In this document: positions 60,257 through 64,000 of the stretch, in pieces
Numbering within the stretch: the stretch's first letter is position 1
Layout: each line of letters starts with the position of its first letter
Assembly: GCF_900168065.1 (NCBI RefSeq)
Contig: NZ_FUZZ01000004.1
Location: forward strand, 682,001 to 746,000
DNA from: Chitinophaga ginsengisegetis
Lineage (GTDB): Bacteria > Bacteroidota > Bacteroidia > Chitinophagales > Chitinophagaceae
Reading direction: 5' to 3'
DNA: 64,000 bases
The notes under the pieces: generated by a model
Database searches by the model: none
Told to the model about the DNA's origin: nothing
The model's input: the letters and a program-made list of their open reading frames with translations, nothing else
Program-made: the position numbers and the translations under genes

Positions 60257-61255
60257 ATGAAAAAGACGATCTTATCAGTATTAATTTACTGCGGTATAAT
60301 AGGCACACCCTGGAATGATCTGAGAGCACAGGCTTCCACTGAAAATACGCGGTTGTTCCGCTTTTACGAAGACAACGACTTCATTAACCTGAATGGTAAT
60401 GGAACGGACCAGGCATATACCAATGGTACCCGGTTCGATTTGTTTTATATCAGGCAGCACCCTCCGCATTCCTTTCCCGACCGCTGGATGCCAAAAGCAG
60501 GTAAAGAAAGCATCAATACCTATGGCTGGGGATTTATGCAGGTAATGTTTACCCCCCAGGACCTCCGGAAAGTGGTGCCTGTACCGGGCGACTTTGCTTA
60601 TGCCGGCGGATTGTTTATCACCCATACCCTTCACTCTTCCAACCCCATTCATAAATACAACCTCCAAACGGAATGGTTTGCAGGTGTAATGGGGCCGTGG
60701 GCGCTGGCAAAAGAAACACAAACCCTTGCCCACCGCATTCTCGGCTATACAAGACCCCGGGGATGGCGTAACCAGATCGGGAACAAATTACTCCTCAATC
60801 TCAATCTCACTGCAGAAAAACAGGTAGCAGCGTATAAAAAAATAGCAGAAGTAACAGCAGGCGGTCAGTTATACGCCGGCACCATGCTGAATGGTTTCGC
60901 CGTGTACTCCCTGATCAGGATTGGCAAAATGCTTCCTTACTATAACGGCTATATTTCCCAATACGCCACCACAAAGCGCTGGCAGCTTTACGCCACCATC
61001 CGGCCCAGTGTGGAGCTGATGTTCACCAACGCACTCGTGAAAGGCGTAGCTCCGCCCGAAGATCCGCAACAACCGCCCAAGCCAGGCAACCGCCCAACAT
61101 TTGCCAACAATAAACTGTTAACTGGTATAGACTGCGGACTGGTGGCCGTATACGGCAAGGTTGGATTTTCTCTCACCCAGAGAACCATGTCGCCGGTGAT
61201 CAATGGATTATCACACCACGAAGTTGGCAATATTTCTTTCTATCTTGCATGGTAA
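60257..61255 (+). CDS. LpxR-like lipid A deacylase (DUF2219 family)
   Basis: Outer-membrane beta-barrel protein (332 aa) of the LpxR family, which removes the 3'-acyloxyacyl chain of lipid A. A signal peptide is at about 1-25 (ending DLRAQA). Active-site-type residues are visible in FYEDNDF (Asn40, Asp41), TDQAYTNGTRF (51-61) and ETQTLAHRI (His159), and PGDFAYAGGLFI and FAGVMGPWAL follow the family pattern. The frame begins at TTG 60224, but ATG 60257 gives the signal peptide. It has its own AraC-type promoter (P1) matching those of the araC gene and the RND operon downstream. It would alter the outer leaflet in step with induction of efflux. Confidence 0.87.
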   Translation: MKKTILSVLIYCGIIGTPWNDLRAQASTENTRLFRFYEDNDFINLNGNGTDQAYTNGTRFDLFYIRQHPPHSFPDRWMPKAGKESINTYGWGFMQVMFTPQDLRKVVPVPGDFAYAGGLFITHTLHSSNPIHKYNLQTEWFAGVMGPWALAKETQTLAHRILGYTRPRGWRNQIGNKLLLNLNLTAEKQVAAYKKIAEVTAGGQLYAGTMLNGFAVYSLIRIGKMLPYYNGYISQYATTKRWQLYATIRPSVELMFTNALVKGVAPPEDPQQPPKPGNRPTFANNKLLTGIDCGLVAVYGKVGFSLTQRTMSPVINGLSHHEVGNISFYLAW

Positions 61256-61263
61256 ACGGGCAA

Positions 61264-61329
61264 CCGACTTTTTGACCAATATTGCCGACTTATTAACCTT
61301 TGAAGGCAACTCAGATCAATGAAACTTTG
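61264..61329 (+). promoter_or_regulatory. AraC-type promoter P2 (araC gene itself)
   Basis: Box 1 CCGACTTTTTGACC (61264-61277) and box 2 CCGACTTATTAACC (61285-61298), 21 bp apart. Directly after them are -33 TTTG (61299-61302), 19 nt, and -7-like AAACTTTG (61322-61329). Box 1 begins within the last few bases after the lpxR stop. Confidence 0.82.
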
Positions 61330-61333
61330 CAAT

Positions 61334-62239
61334 ATGAAACAGGGACGGGGCGAGCTATACAAACACGCGGAATTTTTGCGTGAAAACGGGTTGCCGGAAA
61401 TACCGTACAACTTTGGTATCTCTATCTTTAATGATATGAGCCTGGCTGATTTTGACAATATCAGAACAAACTTCAGGTCCGATTTCACTACCATACTACT
61501 GGTAAAAAAAGGAAAAATCATCGGTTCCTTAAATCGCGAGGAGTATACCATGGGTGCCAACAGCCTGTTGCTGGCGTCGCCCAGCAGCACCAAAAAAATG
61601 ATCTCCGTGGATAAAACAGCCGTGGTTTCTGTGGTGAGTTTCACACTGGATTTCCTGGTGGCCATTGGAATGCCTCCTGCTAAAATGGAGTTGTATGATT
61701 ATTTCACTACCCGGTATTCCCCGCACTGGCAGCTTAATAAAGAAGATGCGAATACGATAGCGGAACACCTTAACCAACTGGCTATCCGCTCCGATAACCT
61801 GATGCAGAAATTACCTTTTGCAAAAGAGTTGCTGCATCATACCTTCTTCCTGTTGCTCTATGAACTGGCATCGCTGAGTACAAAATACCAGCAACAAAAA
61901 GCGTCCAATATTTCAAGAAAGGAAAGCCTGGTGATCAGCTTCACCAACCTGGTACAGCTGCAGTTCAGGCACCAGCGTAACCTGCAGCAATATGCAGAAC
62001 AGTTATTTGTAACACCTAAATACCTGACGGAAACCGTTAAAGAAATGACAGGCAAAAATGCAGGAGAAGTGATCGACGATTTCGTGATGCTGGAAGCCAA
62101 ACTCCTGCTCGACGATCCGAAACTCAGCATCTCACAGGTAGCAGAGCTGCTGCATTTCAGCGACCAGTCTTTCTTTGGTAAATTCTTCAAACGACATACA
62201 GGCTACTCCCCTAAAGAGTTCCGCGCTGTTCATCAATAA
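61334..62239 (+). CDS. AraC-family regulator of the lpxR/RND regulon
   Basis: Transcription regulator (301 aa from ATG 61334). The N-terminal ~180 residues form a cupin-like sensing domain of the kind in Bacteroidota AraC regulators (IRTNFRSDFTTILLVKKGKI; EEYTMGANSLLLASPSS). The C-terminal ~100 residues carry the two helix-turn-helix motifs: RNLQQYAEQLFVTPKYLTETVKE, and SISQVAELLHFSDQSFFGKFFKR, ending GYSPKEF. The frame opens at ATG 61319, but the promoter -7 core lies at 61322-61329, so that ATG would be untranscribed. ATG 61334 (MKQGRGELYK) gives an almost leaderless message; ATG 61436 is less likely because it cuts the sensor domain. Two boxes before its own gene imply autoregulation. Confidence 0.9.
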   Translation: MKQGRGELYKHAEFLRENGLPEIPYNFGISIFNDMSLADFDNIRTNFRSDFTTILLVKKGKIIGSLNREEYTMGANSLLLASPSSTKKMISVDKTAVVSVVSFTLDFLVAIGMPPAKMELYDYFTTRYSPHWQLNKEDANTIAEHLNQLAIRSDNLMQKLPFAKELLHHTFFLLLYELASLSTKYQQQKASNISRKESLVISFTNLVQLQFRHQRNLQQYAEQLFVTPKYLTETVKEMTGKNAGEVIDDFVMLEAKLLLDDPKLSISQVAELLHFSDQSFFGKFFKRHTGYSPKEFRAVHQ

Positions 62240-62287
62240 AGATTATTGTTACGACTAACAGTGTAACAGTTGTAGGTTTAAGGTACA

Positions 62288-62320
62288 GGCCGGGATACTC
62301 TTACCCGGCCTCTTTTTTTT
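62288..62320 (+). terminator. Intrinsic terminator after the araC gene
   Basis: GGCCGGG (62288-62294) pairs with CCCGGCC (62304-62310) around a 9-nt loop, followed by TC and eight T residues. Confidence 0.93.
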
Positions 62321-62355
62321 CGTATGGCCATTACCGTATGTAGCTAAAAAACAAA

Positions 62356-62421
62356 CCGACTTTCAGACCAGCTTACCCGATTTATCAACCTTTTCCCACG
62401 CAATCATCTCCCCTAATTTTG
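62356..62421 (+). promoter_or_regulatory. AraC-type promoter P3 (RND efflux operon)
   Basis: Box 1 CCGACTTTCAGACC (62356-62369) and box 2 CCGATTTATCAACC (62377-62390), 21 bp apart. They are followed by TTTT (62391-62394), 19 nt, and a perfect -7 TAATTTTG (62414-62421). The operon ATG is 43 bp further on at 62465. Confidence 0.85.
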
Positions 62422-62464
62422 TGCGCACAATACTTGTATTTCATCATAGTAATAAAATCTGTTT

Positions 62465-63493
62465 ATGTCAACGACGTTTAAACCAGTTTCCTTTTTTATC
62501 ATGGCGGCAGCACTTACCGCCTGTGGCAGCAATGAAATAAAACAACCGCAGCAATCTCCGGTGAAAGTGAACGTGTTTAAAGTTCAGAAAAGTGATATCG
62601 CCCGGGAGCTGGTTTACTCTGGCACCATAGAACCTGATAATACCGCGGAGATAGGATTTGCAGTACCCGGCGTGGTAAATAATATTGCTGTGGAAGAAGG
62701 ACAGCTGGTGAAACAGGGACAGTTACTGGCATCGCTCGACGCCACCGAATACAGCAATTCACTTGCCATTGCCAACGCATCGCTCGACCAGGCAGAAGAC
62801 CTATATGGCCGTTTGAATGCACTCTATGAAAAAGGTAGCTTGCCCGCGAAAGATTATATCGACATAAAAACAAAACTGGCACAAGCCAAAGCCAATAAAC
62901 TGATCAGCGCCAAACATATCGCCGACAGCCGCCTTTATGCGCCCATCACAGGCATCATTACCGCCCGGAAAATTGAAAGAGGCAGCGCAGCCGCTCCCGG
63001 CGTTCCGGCGTTTACCATCATCAAAACAGATATGGTATACGCAAAAGTAACCGTGCCTGAAAGCGAAGTAGGCGCATTGAAACAAGGCGCCGGTGCAATG
63101 GTATTTATTCCCACGCTGAACGACAGCACCGCCGGGAAGATCACTATCATCAACCCCCAGGCAGATGCCACCTCACGTACTTACAGCGTCAAAATAAAAC
63201 TGAATAATCAACACGGACAGCTCCTTCCAGGCATGCTGGCCACCATTAAAATGAATACCGGCAGCACCGTGAACGCACTTACCATCCCGGCCACCGCAGT
63301 AGTAAGGGATGCAGACGATATCACGTACGTATTTATCACCAACGCGCAAAATAAAGCCGTACGTAAACGTATCACTGTAGGCGCACTCACCGGCAAAAAT
63401 GAAGTAGTGGTAACAACCGGATTAAATGGCGGCGAACAGGTAGTTACCGCAGGACATTCCAACCTGAAAGACGGCACCGCCATCAGCCTGTAG
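62465..63493 (+). CDS. RND efflux periplasmic adaptor lipoprotein
   Basis: Membrane fusion protein (342 aa) of the AcrA/MexA class. A lipoprotein signal with ALTAC (Cys about residue 20) is followed by the first lipoyl half (IAVEEGQLVKQGQLLASLD), a short coiled coil (about 85-145), the second lipoyl half (YAPITGIITARKIERGSAA), a beta-barrel domain (DMVYAKVTVPESEVGALK) and a membrane-proximal domain (LTIPATAVVRDADDITYVF). It links the RND pump encoded 40 bp downstream to a TolC-like channel, which is not in the window. Controlled by promoter P3, so part of the AraC regulon with lpxR. Distinct from the metal-type adaptor at 7853. Confidence 0.93.
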   Translation: MSTTFKPVSFFIMAAALTACGSNEIKQPQQSPVKVNVFKVQKSDIARELVYSGTIEPDNTAEIGFAVPGVVNNIAVEEGQLVKQGQLLASLDATEYSNSLAIANASLDQAEDLYGRLNALYEKGSLPAKDYIDIKTKLAQAKANKLISAKHIADSRLYAPITGIITARKIERGSAAAPGVPAFTIIKTDMVYAKVTVPESEVGALKQGAGAMVFIPTLNDSTAGKITIINPQADATSRTYSVKIKLNNQHGQLLPGMLATIKMNTGSTVNALTIPATAVVRDADDITYVFITNAQNKAVRKRITVGALTGKNEVVVTTGLNGGEQVVTAGHSNLKDGTAISL

Positions 63494-63532
63494 CATTAAA
63501 CAATTTTTACTTAGTCCGACAATCCTGGAAGA

Positions 63533-64000
63533 ATGAAAAAAAGAAAGATCAGCTTCATTGAAGCTGCCATGCGATATAAACAGGTAACCATCGTGGTAAC
63601 GGCATTGCTGCTCCTGCTGGGCACCTACTCACTGCTCAATATGCCGCGGTCCGAGAACCCGAAGATAGATATGCCCGTAGCAATGGTATACGCATTTTAC
63701 CCCGGCGCAGATGAAGTACAAATGGAAAAACAGGTAACCAATAAAATAGAACAATACCTGTTTTCCTTTGAAGAAGTAAACAAGGCGAAAACCAAATCAC
63801 AGACAAAAGACGGCCAGGTTTTCATCACCGTGGAATTACACACCAGTATCAAAGACCGGAAAAAATTCTGGAGCACCCTGCAACATGGCCTCAATACCGT
63901 AGCCAGGCAATCGCTTCCCTCCGGTGTAATTGGTCCTGTAGTGAACAGTAATTTTGGAGATGTAACCGCACAAATCATTACGGTATCCTCTAATCAACGC
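63533..64000 (+). CDS. RND efflux transporter, N-terminal part only
   Basis: The first 156 codons of an inner-membrane RND pump, cut by the right window edge. It begins MKKRKISFIEAAMRYKQVT; the first membrane helix is at about 18-37 (VTIVVTALLLLLGTYSLLNM). PRSENPKIDMPVAMVYAFYPGADEVQMEKQVT is the start of the first porter subdomain (about 39-70, quoted in part). IVVTALLLLLGT and the porter beginning fit the hydrophobe/amphiphile efflux side of the family more than the heavy-metal side. A purine-rich GGAAG lies 5 nt before ATG 63533. It is the second gene of the P3 operon. Confidence 0.93.
   Translation, partial: MKKRKISFIEAAMRYKQVTIVVTALLLLLGTYSLLNMPRSENPKIDMPVAMVYAFYPGADEVQMEKQVTNKIEQYLFSFEEVNKAKTKSQTKDGQVFITVELHTSIKDRKKFWSTLQHGLNTVARQSLPSGVIGPVVNSNFGDVTAQIITVSSNQR

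Noticed and set aside
61319..61333. Five extra N-terminal codons (MKLCN) of the AraC regulator
   Set aside because: They overlap the -7 TTTG core that is conserved in position among the three promoters, so this ATG should not be transcribed.

Overview
The window looks like a chromosomal stretch of a Chitinophaga-like Bacteroidota (family Chitinophagaceae is an inference). The signs are two SusC/SusD loci, each with its own ECF sigma and FecR anti-sigma, many short leaders lacking strong Shine-Dalgarno sequences, and repeated promoter elements of the Bacteroidota type (-7 TAnnTTTG). I saw no tRNA, rRNA, insertion sequence, phage gene or CRISPR array.

Layout. 1-3.4 kb: a truncated sensor-kinase-like gene, a divergent inorganic pyrophosphatase, a small conserved protein and an FG-GAP/VCBS protein. 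3.4-11.2 kb: a minus-strand metal efflux module (response regulator, histidine kinase, CusB/CzcB-, CusA/CzcA- and TolC-like proteins). Four 11-bp direct repeats lie in front of the adaptor gene. 11.2-21.9 kb: an imine-reductase-like dehydrogenase with a divergent HxlR regulator, a membrane histidine kinase, an NTPase, a sulfatase, a DUF3500 protein, a membrane-inserted patatin with a membrane partner, a serine hydrolase and a DUF1905 protein, ending in an 11-bp-period minisatellite. 21.9-38.4 kb: a minus-strand SusCD locus (ECF sigma, FecR, SusC with STN, SusD, purple acid phosphatase, an unclassified glycosidase-like protein, a propeller plus helical-toroid protein, a PafA-type alkaline phosphatase), preceded by a DapA-superfamily aldolase and a sodium:solute symporter with a divergent AraC regulator. 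39.4-50 kb: a plus-strand SusCD locus (lipoprotein, ECF sigma, FecR, SusC, SusD, PhoPQ-related hydrolase, and a GDPD-esterase fusion). 50-60 kb: assorted housekeeping and stress genes, including a second HxlR/NmrA pair, a TetR/hydrolase pair, DoxX, a 14-TM MFS exporter and a MacB-like permease. 60.2-64 kb: LpxR-like lipid A deacylase, an AraC regulator and an RND efflux operon cut by the window edge.

How the genes work together. Both SusCD loci are rich in phosphoester-cleaving enzymes (PAP, PafA, GDPD) and lack recognised classical glycanases, so phosphorylated or phosphodiester-containing polymers or lipids are plausible substrates. The best new signal is regulatory. The promoters of lpxR, the araC gene and the RND operon carry the same arrangement: two 14-bp boxes 21 bp apart, and a TTTG -7 core exactly 62 bp from the start of box 1. 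They form a candidate three-promoter outer-membrane-remodelling and efflux regulon. A second shared motif (GAGGG, 16 nt, CGAATA) precedes the lipoprotein and the FecR gene of the second SusCD locus and is probably its ECF sigma promoter.
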